A stretch of 64,000 nt of DNA. Source: Calendula officinalis (lineage: Eukaryota; Streptophyta; Magnoliopsida; Asterales; Asteraceae). Positions within the stretch are counted from its first letter, which is position 1. Every line of letters starts with the position of its first letter. The stretch spans positions 43,884,404 to 43,948,403 of the forward strand of contig OY970822.1 of the NCBI GenBank assembly GCA_963853835.1, given 5' to 3'. Below, in pieces: positions 22,030 through 34,851 of this stretch. The position numbers were made by a program, and so were the translations under genes. Under the pieces are notes generated by a model, which worked only from the letters and a program-made list of their open reading frames with translations, was not told the origin of the DNA and did not search any database.

Positions 22030-22630
22030 ACGTGCATATGGCCACGAATTGCGAATGGTACGCGGGGTACCGAATCGTGGTACGCAAGCGTACCGATCGT
22101 GACAGAAATCGCGAGCGAAATCGATTTTTTACGTACCTGAACGAAGATGCAATTCGTCCCAAATCAGAGTCAATTCATGTTTGAAATCGACGATTTGGTG
22201 GTCGATTCCACCTAAGAAACACGATTGGAACTTTAATTTTAACATTGCAACTCCGATAGTTTGTTCTAGGGTTAGGAGTTGAGAGACGAAGAACTGTTTA
22301 GTTTAGTTTAGGGGAGAAGACGGATTGTTGTTGATGTTTGAAGATTTGTTGACTGAGCCCATTACATTAAGTCCACTTAACTAAATGTGTTTGTAATGGA
22401 CTAAGCCCATTACATGTTTTTTTAATCCAAATTCTTTAGTCTTTACGTACATATTTAAAACTTTATGGCCTTTTAATAATTAAAACGGGTACACTGTACC
22501 GGACCACATGGTATACCGTACTGAGTCATACCGGATTGAACCTACCCCCAACGTATCGGATACGACTAATATGGCGCACCGCTTACCCGGTACGCGTTCC
22601 CGTATCGGAGCGTACCGCGTATTTGGTAAC
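22030..22630. repeat. GGTACGC-rich dispersed repeat
   Basis: Both ends are rich in GGTACGC/GCGTACC words (GGTACGCGGGGTACC at 22056-22070; GGTACGCGTTCC and GCGTACCGCG near 22590-22620) in inverted arrangement, around an AT-richer middle. This suggests a hAT- or foldback-type MITE. Precise termini and a target duplication were not found. Confidence 0.45.
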
Positions 22631-22639
22631 TATGATTTT

Positions 22640-24770
22640 ATGTATATATTATAGGTTCATATTTTTATATCATTATATCATTATAATTATAATATTATGA
22701 AGCTTCCAATGTTTCTTCATATGTAAACTGCTGCTGATGAAATCTGAGACATTCTTGAGCAGAACAAACACATGTGTAGTTGGCATTTAATCAGTGACTA
22801 TTAATTATAAATTTTGAAATTATCAAAAGTTTGTATTAAAGAAATATCTCCACATTTATATATTTCAGGTGAGGATCCATAGAAAAGCACTACTAATTAA
22901 AGAATCTAGAGAATAATTTATAACCCTTAGATTAAATATTGAAGGGATGAGATGACATGGATTTCAAAACGCGCATCTGTAAATTCAGGGAAGGGATCTA
23001 GATAAAATAAAAAGGTTGTAAGGGTAGTATTGTAAAAACGTCGTCACATAGGAAACATTACGTTGTCTCTCTCTCAATTTCAAACGACGCTCTCTCGATT
23101 CAAACTAGGGTTCAATAGGACCGACTATTCTCTATGTCTCTCTAACAGGCGAAGGGGATTGAATATAGGGTTTCAACCGGACAATTTCAATGAATGATTA
23201 TTTGCCTCTCTGTCACAATCGAAGGCGATTCTCTACAAGGTTTCAATTGGACGAGTTCAACACCGTTGGTTTGGTAGGTTTTTATTATCAATTTTGTATA
23301 TTTTGTGTAGATGTTATTGAATACGTACTATATTCAGAAATTTTGAGCTAAATTGTAGTGCAAATTGTTAACAACCCCATATGAGTTCTTTGAAAGTCCT
23401 TGGCTTATGACTGCATCACGTATTTCTCTCCACGACTACTGCCACAGCCATGGATAGACATGAAAGGAGTAGCCTGATTCCCATTCTTTGTTATAGGCTA
23501 AGACCTTGTGGTAGTTTTGTAAGTTTTGAGATGTGACGAAATAGCATTTGATCGTATAATGCAACTCATACTGTTAAAGAGATGCATAATTCAAACTTTA
23601 TATTCCATATATTTGGTACAAAGTTAAAATTTATAAGAAAAATCAATTGGTTTTATTGTAAGGTGGTTAAGTAATTGACAACCTAAGACCTTCATGCATG
23701 ATGATCAATTGACATAATCTCTAAGAGAAGCATAGTTCAAACTTCATATTCATCTTGGGCTTCTATCTTTCTTTCTTTTTTAAATATATTTAGCGTGAGT
23801 GGATGCCCCAATTTTCTACAATTAAACAACCCCTAAATCTGGTAATATTGCTTGACAATACATTGGGTAATTTTTTCATGCGTCATGGGGTTTGAAGGTG
23901 TTGTATTTGACAATAATTATGTTAATATGTAAACATAAACATTGACTGCAGGATGATCATCAGCAAAGTGCTTCAGATTCGGGTTGAAACAGGGTGGGTC
24001 AACATAGGTTGGGAAGCGGGTCAAAGCAGATTCGGGTCAACCCGTGTTGGGAAGTGGGTCAAAGCAGGTTGGGAAGTGGGTGGGGTTGGTCATGTCACAT
24101 GTGAGACATCAAATGAAATTAAACTACTCATTTGTGTGTATGTGTTAAATCTTTAAATTTCATGTCATGAGCACGCTAGCTATAATCTTTTTTCTCTGTC
24201 TGTCTCTCTCAGGTGACGAACGTAGAAGAAATAGACGAGTAAGTACATTTTGCAGTGGATAAAAGATCAAAAACACGCAATTCTACAAGATGGGAAAAGT
24301 TGCAATCTAGGGTTCATAACGATGGTAAATGAAAAAAGACTACTAAGATAGATGATGAAGAGTTTGAGGTAAAGACGGAAAGGAGAAACAATATTGATGA
24401 AGTTCAAGAAGGTAATCGTTTATTTTAGGCGAACCAAAGGTTTATGGTTAAAAAAGAAGAAAGAGTTAAACTTGTGGAAGATGTTGAAGTAAGAATTATA
24501 TATAGACTAAGTAGGAATTGGCCGTAAAGGATGGATTTATCCTAACTAAACAATAGGTTTTTATGTATAACTACACACTAGATGGTTGATTGTTTTTTTG
24601 ATCATATGGATTGCTAGATTTAAGTGGTTCGTTGTTTTTATGTGGTTAAATGTATTTTCAAGGTTTATTGTTTTTTCAAACTTATTGGTGGTTGATTGAT
24701 TTTTGTTGATATGGATTGATGGATAGTCGTAGAAGTAATCTAGTTTTTTTTATTATTTTGGGTTTTTGTT
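22640..24770. other. Unassigned DNA with exon-like pieces
   Basis: A pyrimidine-rich block (23060-23280) carries two related copies of a segment: AGGCGATT..ATAGGGTTTCAACCGGAC and AGGCGATT..ACAAGGTTTCAATTGGAC. A splice-acceptor-like CTGTCTCTCTCAG precedes GTGACGAACG at 24213. Short Lys/Glu-rich frames follow (24230-24430) but break quickly. It may be a decayed transposon-borne gene; no family is recognised. Confidence 0.35.
23975..24095. repeat. Short GGGTCAA/GGTTGGGAAG minisatellite
   Basis: Three to four imperfect units built from GGGTCAAAGCAGGTTGGGAA and related words, all on the same strand. Confidence 0.6.
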
Positions 24771-24779
24771 TGTATGAAA

Positions 24780-25990
24780 ATGTGAATGCCAATATTCAAA
24801 ACAATATTTGAAATATAACTAGTATTTAAAAGTGCACGAAAAACTACATAAAGTGTAAATGCAAATGTAATTATGAAAATGCAAATGCAATTATGAAAAT
24901 GCAAACGCAACTGACTTTAATTGAAACCGAACCAGTATGTAAAATTTCAAAGCCTTGTACCCTAGTGGTATTGGAGTAAGGTGTTGCCTATAATTTATTG
25001 GTCATGGATTCAAGTCCCCTTATGGACAAATTTAAGTAGATTAGGTGACGCTAAAAAAACTACATTAAATGAAAATGCAATTACATGTATGAAAATGCAA
25101 CTGCAAGTATAAAAATACAAATGCAAATACCAGTATTTGAAACTAAACAAATATTTTAAAGTTCATGGGATAACTTAATAAAATGTAAATGCAAGTGCAA
25201 GTATGAAATTAAAATGCAACTGACATTATTTGAAATTTGAACAAGTATGTAAAATTTCAGTGAATAATTACATAAAATAAAAATGCAACTCCAAGTATGA
25301 AAATGCAAATGTGAATGCTAGTATTTGAACCATAAGCAGTATTTAAATTTTTTGGTAATAGCTAGATACAATGAAAAAGTCAAATGCAAAGTTTAACTAC
25401 ATTTAGTAAGAATATAAAACGATAACAAAACAAAACTAATGTGCCACTCGAGAACATCATGCATCATCATCTGCTCTTTTTCCTTTCGGACAAGTTCGAA
25501 TATCATGCGGATCATAGTTGTCACTACTTCCAACATCAATTTCCTTAGATAAATTCGCGCCATTTGCAACTTTCAAAGTGTCCACAGACTCACTACTATT
25601 AACATTCTTATCATGCTTGGAACACCTAAAAATCTTAAGAGTAGTGATTCCACCATCTGCATTTTTCTAAACCAAATTGAAGAGAAGTTGTAACATGATC
25701 AAATCTATAAAAAAAACAAAATAAATAAAAACTATGAAACAAGGTGAAACTTCAGAAAATAACCACATAAATGAAAATGCAAATGCAAGTATGAAAATGC
25801 AAATGTAAATGAATTTCGGAAAATAACTAGGTATAATGAAAATAAAAATGCAAATGTAAAATTCCAATTATTTATTTAATATTTCAGATAAACATGCAAA
25901 TGCAAATTCCAGTCATTTGTTTAAATTTTTAAAGAAAACACAAATGCAAATGTGAGTATGAAAATGAAAATGCAAATGCAAATGCGAGTA
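24780..25990. repeat. Degenerate minisatellite with AAATGCAAATGCAAGTATG core
   Basis: Units of roughly 95-115 bp recur (starting near 24860, 25070, 25190, 25270, 25770 and 25890). Each has GAAAATGCAAATGCAA-type words, then AGTATTTGAA..AAA.CAGTATTTAAA, then TTCA..GAATAACTA.ATAAA. A SINE sits inside one unit (24950-25059), and unrelated DNA lies at 25430-25740. No ORF. Confidence 0.6.
24950..25059 (+). mobile_element. tRNA-derived SINE-like insertion
   Basis: A-box-like TAGTGGTATTGG at 24963-24974 and B-box-like GGATTCAAGTCC at 25006-25017, spaced 31 bp as in tRNA-derived promoters. It ends with CTAAAAAAAC. It interrupts a minisatellite unit. Target duplication not clear. Confidence 0.6.
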
Positions 25991-25999
25991 CATCAAACA

Positions 26000-27864
26000 A
26001 ATGTTTAAAATTTATGTATATTTGTGTTCCGATCGATGTTAAAGTATTTTTGTAAGCTAATTCCGTCAATTTGCATATCCAAAGTATTTAAACTAATTCC
26101 AAACAAATTACATATCCATTAATTCCGTCAATTTGCATTAATTCCAAATTGGTTGCATCAAATTAGGAGATTTATGACCTACCTGGATCTGGAGCTGATT
26201 GAGGAGCAGTACACTTGGAGTTGTTCGTATAGGAGCTGTGCGACATGGAGCAGATTGAGAAGAATAAATCAAGTGAATTGGAGCTGATTGAACAAGAGAA
26301 ATCGGGAGAAATTGTGTTTGAAATCGCGTGAAATAGATTAATAAAAGAAAAAGAGATTAAAATTAGAAGCTGTAACTTACCTGAATCAACTTGATCACGT
26401 GATTTCGATTAAAGATTTGGGGGTTTGGTTCGTCGGGGGTTCTTCTCGTATGGTAGAAATCGAAATTAGGAGATGTTAAACAAAATTAAGATGCAGATTC
26501 GGTAATAAACGAATTAGAAATCGAAAAATAGGAGATGTTACTTACCTGAATCTACTTGATCATGTGATTCGATTAAGGAGCTGGGGTTCTTCTGGTTCGT
26601 ATGGATGTTTACGCATGGAGAGATGGGGGGAAAAGGTGAGGAATTGGGGGAAATTAGAAATCACGTACATATGTTTTGAAAGAGTGGAAAAATGACAATA
26701 ATACCCTTAAATGTCATTAAATGTTTTAATTAAATCAATGTCCTTAATTGCTTCTTTAAGTTCTTCAAATAAGCTAAGTTCCTTTCTTGATCTATATTCT
26801 ATATATTTCTTATTGTGTATGTATTATATACTTCTAAAGAACTGAGTCAATCGCGTCAAAAATCTACAAAAGTATATTTACTATACTTGAACTGTTTGTG
26901 AAATTTTGGAACAAAATTGTCATATAGCAGGATCAAAAAGAATGTGGAAAGTGACAGCTTTGACTTTGAAAGTCAAAGCGTTTTTTTTTTAAATTATATA
27001 TATTTCCAATTAGTGGATTTATCTTCTGACATATGACATGGATCTTTCTCAACCAAATTCAGAAGTTGGAGAAGAAGGCCGGCTTGTAAATTTTTCTTGC
27101 GGGATTTTAGAGATTTCATCAGAAATAATACTTTGTGTTGTACTTTTTGAGTTATACTTTAATGAAATGAACGGTAAGATTGTTGTTAGCCATTTCAATT
27201 ATGGTTCTTTAAGGTAAAGTTAAATTTATCTTCATGAATCATCTAGTATGTGAATCAAATAAAACCTAATTTACTCAATTTATGAACATTAAATAAATAT
27301 GTTAGGCGACACAATTCTTGGTGTTAAATAGTTGATATTGTTGGTGTTAATTAATCACTCAACATGAAAGTGCACTAACCCTTTGAAGTCAAGAATTAAT
27401 TAAAAAGTACTTTTTGAATTAACTAAATAAATTCTTTCAAAGAAATATTTACCCACTCAATGATTAAACTCATAACCTTTAGTAAGTGATTTGGAAGCCC
27501 TTACTATCAGATTTGTTTATACTAAACCAATATGAAATAGAGTAATACCGCTTTACCTTTCCTTTCAATCGTACTTCTAGCGGGGAAGGTCTTCTAGCAA
27601 GGAAGTTGCAGCTTTCCGCTTGCCTTTCTCCTCTTTCAATCTAGTCTGCTTTCTCTTCCTGCTAACAATCAAAAAGATATGTCCGAATGTTGAGCCTTTT
27701 TCAGATTAGACAACCCTAAGTACAGTTCACAGTTGACATCCAAAATAACAATTACAATGTCTTAATTGATTAATAAAAAAAACATGCTAAAGACCAACTT
27801 ATAACATTATATGATCATTTTGAAGTAGAGTTTGTTGGAAACTTAAAATATTGTATATAAAGTT
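26000..27864. other. Intergenic DNA 5' of the copia element
   Basis: Contains two related segments (about 26330-26420 and 26500-26590: GTAACTTACCTGAATC.ACTTGATCA.GTGATT) and a perfect W-box palindrome at 26958-26978. A CT-rich block at 27545-27665 is unlike its surroundings. No gene recognised. Confidence 0.45.
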
Positions 27865-28367
27865 TGTTGGGATATGAAACAGATATAAACATTCTAATAC
27901 TGATGCTGCAGTTAGTACTGATCAACATATATTGAAGTTAGTACTGATGGGGCAGAAACACCAGATACTACTGATGATGCTGATCTTGGATTTACTACTG
28001 ATGATCAAGTTTACTACTGATTCTATTTATGGTGCTGATCGAGTCCGAGATTCTAGTATAGTTTGTTATAGAATGTTTATCTTTTGTATATTGATTGTAA
28101 TCGAATCCTAGAATAACTAGGTTAATATTTTAGGCTTCAAGGACTATTATAAATAGTTCCTTATGAATTGTAAACGTACGTGTGTATTGTTCGAATTATT
28201 CAATATACATTGAAGCTTTTTGTCATTACTGTGTTCTTATTATTGTTTCATTCAATTACAGTTTTCGTTTGTTCTTAATCATATAATAAGAGTGTTAATC
28301 CGCTGTAACTTCTCTTGTTAGTAGATCTGTGATTAAATAATCTGTTTGGGTTATTCGATACTTGACA
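27865..28367 (+). repeat. Copia 5' LTR
   Basis: 503 bp, TGTTGGGATATG to ACTTGACA. Carries three ACTACTG words and several TAGTACTGAT words in its first 160 bp. ACTATTATAAATAG near 28143-28156 is the likely TATA region. Confidence 0.95.
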
Positions 28368-28385
28368 AGTGGTATCAGAGCTTTA
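28368..28385 (+). other. Copia primer binding site
   Basis: TGGTATCAGAGC at 28370-28381, complementary to the 3' end of plant initiator tRNA-Met. Confidence 0.9.
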
Positions 28386-28451
28386 TGGTTCTAGATCTAC
28401 GAATTAAGAACAGCAAAAGGTTTCAAACTTTCGAATCCATAATTGTTAATC

Positions 28452-30857
28452 ATGTCTGATAACAATGAAAACACACAGGCTAACAAAATTCCCATGCTCA
28501 CTCCCAACAACTTTGGATGTGGAAAAACAGAATCAAGCAATACATGCTTATTACTGATTATTCCATGTGGGAAGTTGTTGTTGAAGGCAACAAAACCATC
28601 CAGACTCAAGTAGCTAGTTCTTCAACTGAAGTCGACAAACTCAAGTGTGAAAAAGAGAAAAAGGACAGAGGAATTGAACTCAAAGCCTTAAGCACTCTTA
28701 TGCTTGCTATTCCCAATGATTATCAACATCTTTTTGTTGAATATGATGATGCAAAGAAACTATGGCAGGCACTGGAGAAGAGGTTTGTTGGCACCAAAAG
28801 CACCAAAAGAAACATGAAGTCTGTTCTGAAGCAAGACTTTGAAAACTTCAAAGGCCAGAAGAATGAATCATTATCACAAGTCTTTGATAGGTTCAACAAA
28901 CTTATTGGTGAACTAAATCAAGTTGGTTATAAACCAGACAATGATGATGTAATAGAAAGTTTCTTAGATCTCTTGGTGAAGAATGGTCTATGTACACAGT
29001 CATATATAGACAAGGACATGCTTTGGAAGAAAAAGAGATGGATAAACTATACAATGAACTGAGAGTGTTTGAATCTGAGGTAAGTACTAAAACTCCCAAC
29101 TTACCTTCAAACAATGTTGCTTTTGTGTCTAGTACAGGAACAGGTCAAGAGGCTACAAAGAATGCATGAATTGAAGATGTAGCAAGAGAATCCTTTTTCA
29201 CTAGTCATGTGCACACTGCATTGATTAGTGAAGATTTGGAACAACTTAATCCTGATGATCTGGAAGAGATGGACATCAAGTGGCAGATGGCTATGCTAAG
29301 TCTAAGAACAAAAAGGTTTCTCAAAAGAACTGGAAGACAAAATCTATCTTACAACAAAAGTGATCGTGCTGGATTTGACAAAACTAAAGTCAAATGCTAC
29401 AACTACAGTAATCTTGGTCACTTTGCCAGAGAATGTCCTAGCAAAGATCAAAGATCAAATTACAACAAAAACAGCACTTCAAATTCAACTGCATTAGTAT
29501 CTCAAGAAGGACAAGGCTATGACTGGAGCTTTCAAGCAGAGGAACATGCTCAGAACCAAGCTCTCATGGCCTTCACTGAGTCTACTACTGAGGTACATTC
29601 TAAATCTTGCACTCCTGAATGCATTAAAGCTTATAAAGAATTAGAAAAACTTAACAAAGAAACACTTGAAGAGATGATTCTAAACAGAAATAGGAGAATT
29701 GAATATAATGGTTGTATAGCTGATCTTGAAAATCAAATTAAAATTTATAAAATAACAGATCAAAAGATAAAGGATGAACTCCTACAAACAACTTATGATA
29801 AAGAATATGTTGAGTTAAATTTAAAAGAAACTTTAATCAAATTAGAAGAATGTCAAATGGAATTAGAACAGAATAAATTAACTATTAAAAAATTTGAAAG
29901 AAGTTCTAAAATAATTGATGAATTAACCAGTAATCAAACCACTGAAAAAGTTGTGCATGGAGTGGGATATCATGCAGTTCCACCTCCAACTAATTTTTTC
30001 CCTCCTCTTAAATCAAGCACAGAAAGAACATTAAATGAATTAAAAATAGAAAATCAAACTGCAACCAATGATGATTCATCTGATGATGATCAAACAACTG
30101 ATACAAGTTTTCATACCACACAAAGTCAAACTGAATCCCCAAAATATAACTCAGAAAATATATCAAAAATTTTAAGAAGGGGAAATCAAAGAAACTTGAA
30201 CCAGTTAAAAGAACAAAGAAAGCCTGAAAGTGCTAAATCAACAAAATTAACATGCTTAATTTGCAACAAAATTAACCACATAGCAAAGAATTGTCACTTT
30301 AATCCAATTAACTGCATAGAATACAAAGAGTTTAAAGTTAACAAAGAAAAAGAGAAAGCAATAAAGTTAAACAAACTGAAGAAACAAAAACAAAAGAAGT
30401 TAAAAACTCATATGTTGAAATTCCCAAATTTGGAAGAACTGCACAGAGATTCGTGCAAAATATCAGGCATAAAAGTCCAAACAGAAGTAATTATTTCAAA
30501 AACAATGGAAAACAAAATCAATTTCCACAATATTCAAAGTTTTCTAACATCAGTAGAAACTATTCCAGGTTTACTACTGATAAAAACCCTAATTATAATT
30601 CTTTCTGGTACAATTACAAAAACACTACTGACTATGCTAAAAAATCAAATTACCCAAACACTACTGGTCCATCAGTAGTAAAATACTCAAAAGCCAAACA
30701 CTGCGGGTATAAACCTAGGTCAGTAGTAAAACAGAACACCAGTACTAACCAACAACTTAAGACCAAAACTGCATATAAAGCTCATTCATTTAGAAAAACT
30801 TACTCTTCAAAGGATGAACCCAAGACAAAACAAGCTTGGGTTCCCAAAATTAACTAA
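28452..30857 (+). pseudogene. Copia gag, frameshifted
   Basis: Starts at ATG 28452. The frame shifts near 28515, near 28957 and near 30400, and there is an in-frame TGA at 29167-29169. The N-terminal gag region shows MWEVVVEGNKT and LMLAIPNDYQHLF. The first zinc knuckle (29395-29436, C-YN-Y-SNLG-H-FARE-C) has Tyr where the second Cys of CX2CX4HX4C belongs. A second knuckle (30253-30294, C-LI-C-NKIN-H-IAKN-C) is intact. A Lys/Glu-rich coiled region lies between, and an Asn/Lys-rich tail ends QAWVPKIN and TAA 30855-30857. Two zinc knuckles and a long gag are typical of Sireviruses. Not functional as read. Confidence 0.88.
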
Positions 30858-30862
30858 TCCAT

Positions 30863-33800
30863 TTGCTTTATGTGCAGAGCATTCAGATCCCTGAAGAAGG
30901 TAGAACATGGCATATTGATAATGGATGCTCTAGGCACATGACTGGAAATCTCCAAATTCTTAGAGATTTCAAGTCTTTTGAAGGAGGATACGTTGCTTTT
31001 GGTGAAAATCCAAGAGGTGGTAAGATTACAGGTAAAGGTACAGTATCAAATGGTAAGATTACTTTTGATGATGTATTTTATGTTACTGAGCTTAAATATA
31101 ATCTGGTTAGTGTCTCACAAGTCTGTGATAAGAAGAACAAAATTCTTTTTATAGATGTTGAGTGCATCATTCTTTCTCCTGACTTTATTTTAGATGAAAA
31201 ATTTGTTGTTTTAAGAACACCAATGAGAAACAATTTGTATTGCCTGGATATAGGGGGAGAACTCATTTCTTCAAATGAGATCAACTGTTTTATATCTAAC
31301 GCAAACACAAATGAATCAGAACTCTGGCATAGAAGGATGTGTCACAAAAATTTTAAAAATATGAACAATTTAGTCAAAAAGAATTTGGTAGTTGATTTAC
31401 CACAAAAAGAATTTATGTGTGATCGTCACTGTGTTGCATGCCTAAAAGGTAAGCAACATAAGACTTCTCATAAGACCAAAGCAATCAATTCTATTTCCAA
31501 TCCTTTGCAGCTCTTACATATGGACCTTTTTGGACCTACAAATGTAATGAGTATCGGAAAGAAACAATACTGCCTTGTTATTACTAATGATTTTTCCAGA
31601 TATAGTTGGGTCTTCTTTCTTAGGACCAAAGATGAAACAAGTGAGATTATAAAGAATCTAATTGTAAAGCTGGAAAATACAATAGATCTCAAAGTGAAAG
31701 CAATTAGATGTAATCTAATTAATTTTTGTGATCTTAAGGGTATTGACAGGCAGTACAGCTCACCAAGAACTCCACAACAAAATGGTGTAGCTGAAAGAAG
31801 AAATAGAACCATCATTGAAGCAGCCAGATCCATGCTTGCAGATTCAAAATTACCAATAACTTTTTGGGCCGAAGCTGTTAATACTGCTTGTTATGTTCAA
31901 AACAGAGTATTAATAGTTAAGCCTCACTTTAAAACACCTTATGAACTTTTCAATAAAAGAAAATCCTCAATAAGCTTTCTAAAATCATTTGGTTGTCCTT
32001 GTACTATTTTAATTACAAGAGAACAAATTGGTAAGTTTGACTGTAAAGCAGATGATGGAATATTTGTAGGATACTCAACTCAAAGCAAATCTTACAGAGT
32101 ATTCAACAAAAGACTAAGGATCATTGAAGAAAGTGTAAATGTATCCTTTAATGAAAATCTGATGAATGAACAGGGAAATGGTCCAGATTGGTTATTTAAC
32201 ATTGATAATCTAACCAAATCTTTTGATGTTAATTATGAGTATAATACAGGAGTTTCAAACAATCAAAGCCAACAAGGAGGATCATCATCAAATGGCAGTC
32301 AAGACATAATGAAATATATCTTAGTTAATGCTGATCCCACAGTTGATACTGAGGACAGTAGTAACTCTGATAACCCTAGCCTTCTTGACATCAGTAACAA
32401 CTCCAATTCTCAAGATACTACTGATCCAAGTAGTAACTCAGAACCTCAAAGTTTTGATGATGAACCAAACCATAATGATGTCAGTAACAACAATGAAACA
32501 CCATAACTTAATGAAGAAAATGTCACTACTGACACCAGTAGCAATGAAGAATCCCCACAAAATACAAACAATCAAGAAGAAACATGGACAGATGCACAAA
32601 TTCTTGAATCCAATGAGTCAAACCTTGATAGTCAAATACCTGTTGACAAAGTTCCACGAACCAGAACTGAAAAGAATCATCCTTTGGACCTAGTCCTAAG
32701 TGATGTCAATTCAAACATGCAGACAAGAAGCAAATTCAATTCATCATTAAATCCAAATGTTTGTAACATCAGTCTAATATCTAATGAATGCATGTATGAA
32801 TGTTTTCTGTCACAGGAGGAACCTAAGAAGATTCAACAAGCAATGAAAGACTCAAACTGGATCATAGCAATGCAAGAAGAACTTCTTCAATTCAAATTAC
32901 AAGCTGTATGGACTCTTGTACCTCTACCAAAAGGAAAAAGAGCCATTGGAACAAGATGGATCTTCAGAAACAAGAAAGATGAAAGAGGTATAGTGATCAA
33001 AAACAAAGCAAGACTTGTAGCCCAAGGATACACACAATAAGAAGGTATTGACTATGATGAAGTGTATGCACTTGTTGCTAGAATTGAAGCAATAAGAATA
33101 TTTCTGGCATATGCTTCATACAAGAAGATTAAAGTCTACCAAATGGACGTGAAAAGTGCTTTCCTTTATGGGAAAATTGAAGAAGAAGTTTATGTGTGCC
33201 AACCTCCAGGATTTGAAGATTCAGAACATGATGACTATGTGTACAAGCTAGACAAGGCTCTATATGGCCTTCATCAGGCACCAAGAGCTTGGTATGACAC
33301 CTTATCATCATACTTACTGAAGAACAATTTCAAAAGAGGTGCCATTGACAAAACTTTGTTCACAAGAAAAGTCAAATATGATATACTACTGGTCCAAATA
33401 TATGTAGATGATATCATCTTTGGATCAACAAATGCTCAACTGTGCAAAGAGTTTGAAGAATTAATGCAGATCAAGTTCAAGATGAGCTCAATGGGTCCAA
33501 TGAATTTCTTTCTTGGACTCCAAATCAATCAAAGATCAGATGGTATTTTGATTAATTAATCAAAATATGTCAGAGACATTTTGGAGAAATTTGCAATGAA
33601 AGACAGCAAAAGTGCAAGCACACCAATGGAAACTCACAAACACCTACATCCTGATGTTGAGGGGGAGGATGTAGATGAGCATCTTTACAGATCAATGATA
33701 GGTTCTTTAATGTATCTAACTGCATCAAGACCTAACATTATGTATAGTGTTTGTGTATGTGCCAGGTATCAAGCAAGACCTAAGGAGCTACACTTGCAGG

Positions 33801-34345
33801 CTGTCAAAAGAATCTTTAGATACTTGAAGGGAAAACCTTCTCTTGGTATTTGGTATCCACATACATCACCATTTGAACTGATAGCCTACACAGATAGTGA
33901 CTATGGTGGTGAATTTCAAGATAGAAAATCTACTACTGGTGGATGTCAATTCTTTGGATCAAGATTGGTGTCATGGCAATGCAAGAAACAAACCAATGTT
34001 TCAACATCAACTGCTGAAGCAGAGTATGTAGATGCATCTGCTTGCTGTGCTCAAGTTCTATGGATTCAAAATCAACTCCTAGACTTTGGTATCTCTATTC
34101 TTAAAACTCCTATTTTTATTGATAATGAAAGTGCTATCAGTATTGTGAATAATCCAGTAAAACATTCAAAAACAAAACAAATTGAAATAAGATTTCATTC
34201 TATAAGGGATTGTAATGAAAAGAAGTTAATCAAAGTAGAGAAAATTCATACTGATAATCAGTTAGCCGATCTATTTACAAAAGCATTTGATGTAGGAAGA
34301 TTCAGTTTCTTGGTTAGCAGTATTGGAATGATTTTAATAAATTAA
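30863..34345 (+). pseudogene. Copia pol: protease, integrase, RT, RNase H with three in-frame stops
   Basis: One frame throughout, interrupted by stops at 32504-32506, 33038-33040 and 33557-33559. The protease motif at 30917-30925 reads D-N-G instead of D-S-G. The integrase zinc module HRRMCH..CVACLKGK is present. The core has MDLFGP (first Asp) and QQNGVAERRNRT (Glu), but the segment with the second Asp is missing: the frame passes from AIRC straight to NLINFCDLKG near 31707-31722. RT has the YVDD box at 33401-33412 (LVQIYVDDIIFGS). RNase H has AYTDSDYGG and STAEAEY (33885-34030). Protease and integrase changes alone should abolish activity. Confidence 0.92.
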
Positions 34346-34851
34346 TTTCACAAAAGAAAATCATATGTAAAGTTTTGTATAATTTTTAATTTATAAGTAT
34401 GTGTTACTACTGGTTATTTATTACTACAGATCGTGTGTTACTTTTACAATTTAGTACTGATAGGGTTCTTAGTAGAATTAGGTTAAGTATAGAAACAACA
34501 GTTACTACTGACGTTTTTACTACTGATACTTATTTACTACTGATCGACCGTTATCTGTAAAATACACAATTTACCATACTGACCCCCATGAAAATAGCCA
34601 TTGGGTTATTATTCGAAGGGTATTTCGGTCCTTTTGCAGGTAAATTCGAAAAATATAAATAGCTGATTGTGATTAGTTTAGCATTATCTTCTCCTCGGTT
34701 CGATAAACCCTACGCTAAACCCTAATCGCTGCAAAATCCGATCAAAACCCTGCATCAGTATCAACTAAATTCATTCCACAAATCACTCGCTCTTGCAAAA
34801 ACGATTGAACTCTCTAAGAAATAATCAACTTCAAAGTTCAAGATCATTCAA
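34346..34851 (+). promoter_or_regulatory. Promoter-like segment between pol and the env-like region
   Basis: Contains a canonical TATAAATA at 34654-34661 about 190 bp before ATG 34852. A pyrimidine-rich leader (TTATCTTCTCCTCGG) and AAACCCTA-type words typical of plant 5' UTRs follow. A CTTTTGCAGGTAAATT splice-like junction lies at 34631-34646. Four ACTACTG motifs lie at 34405-34540. It suggests internal transcription or splicing for the env-like gene; not proven. Confidence 0.5.

Noticed and set aside
23953..24156. Small Trp/Gly/Val-rich open frame
   Set aside because: Translation of the GGGTCAA/GGTTGGGAAG minisatellite.
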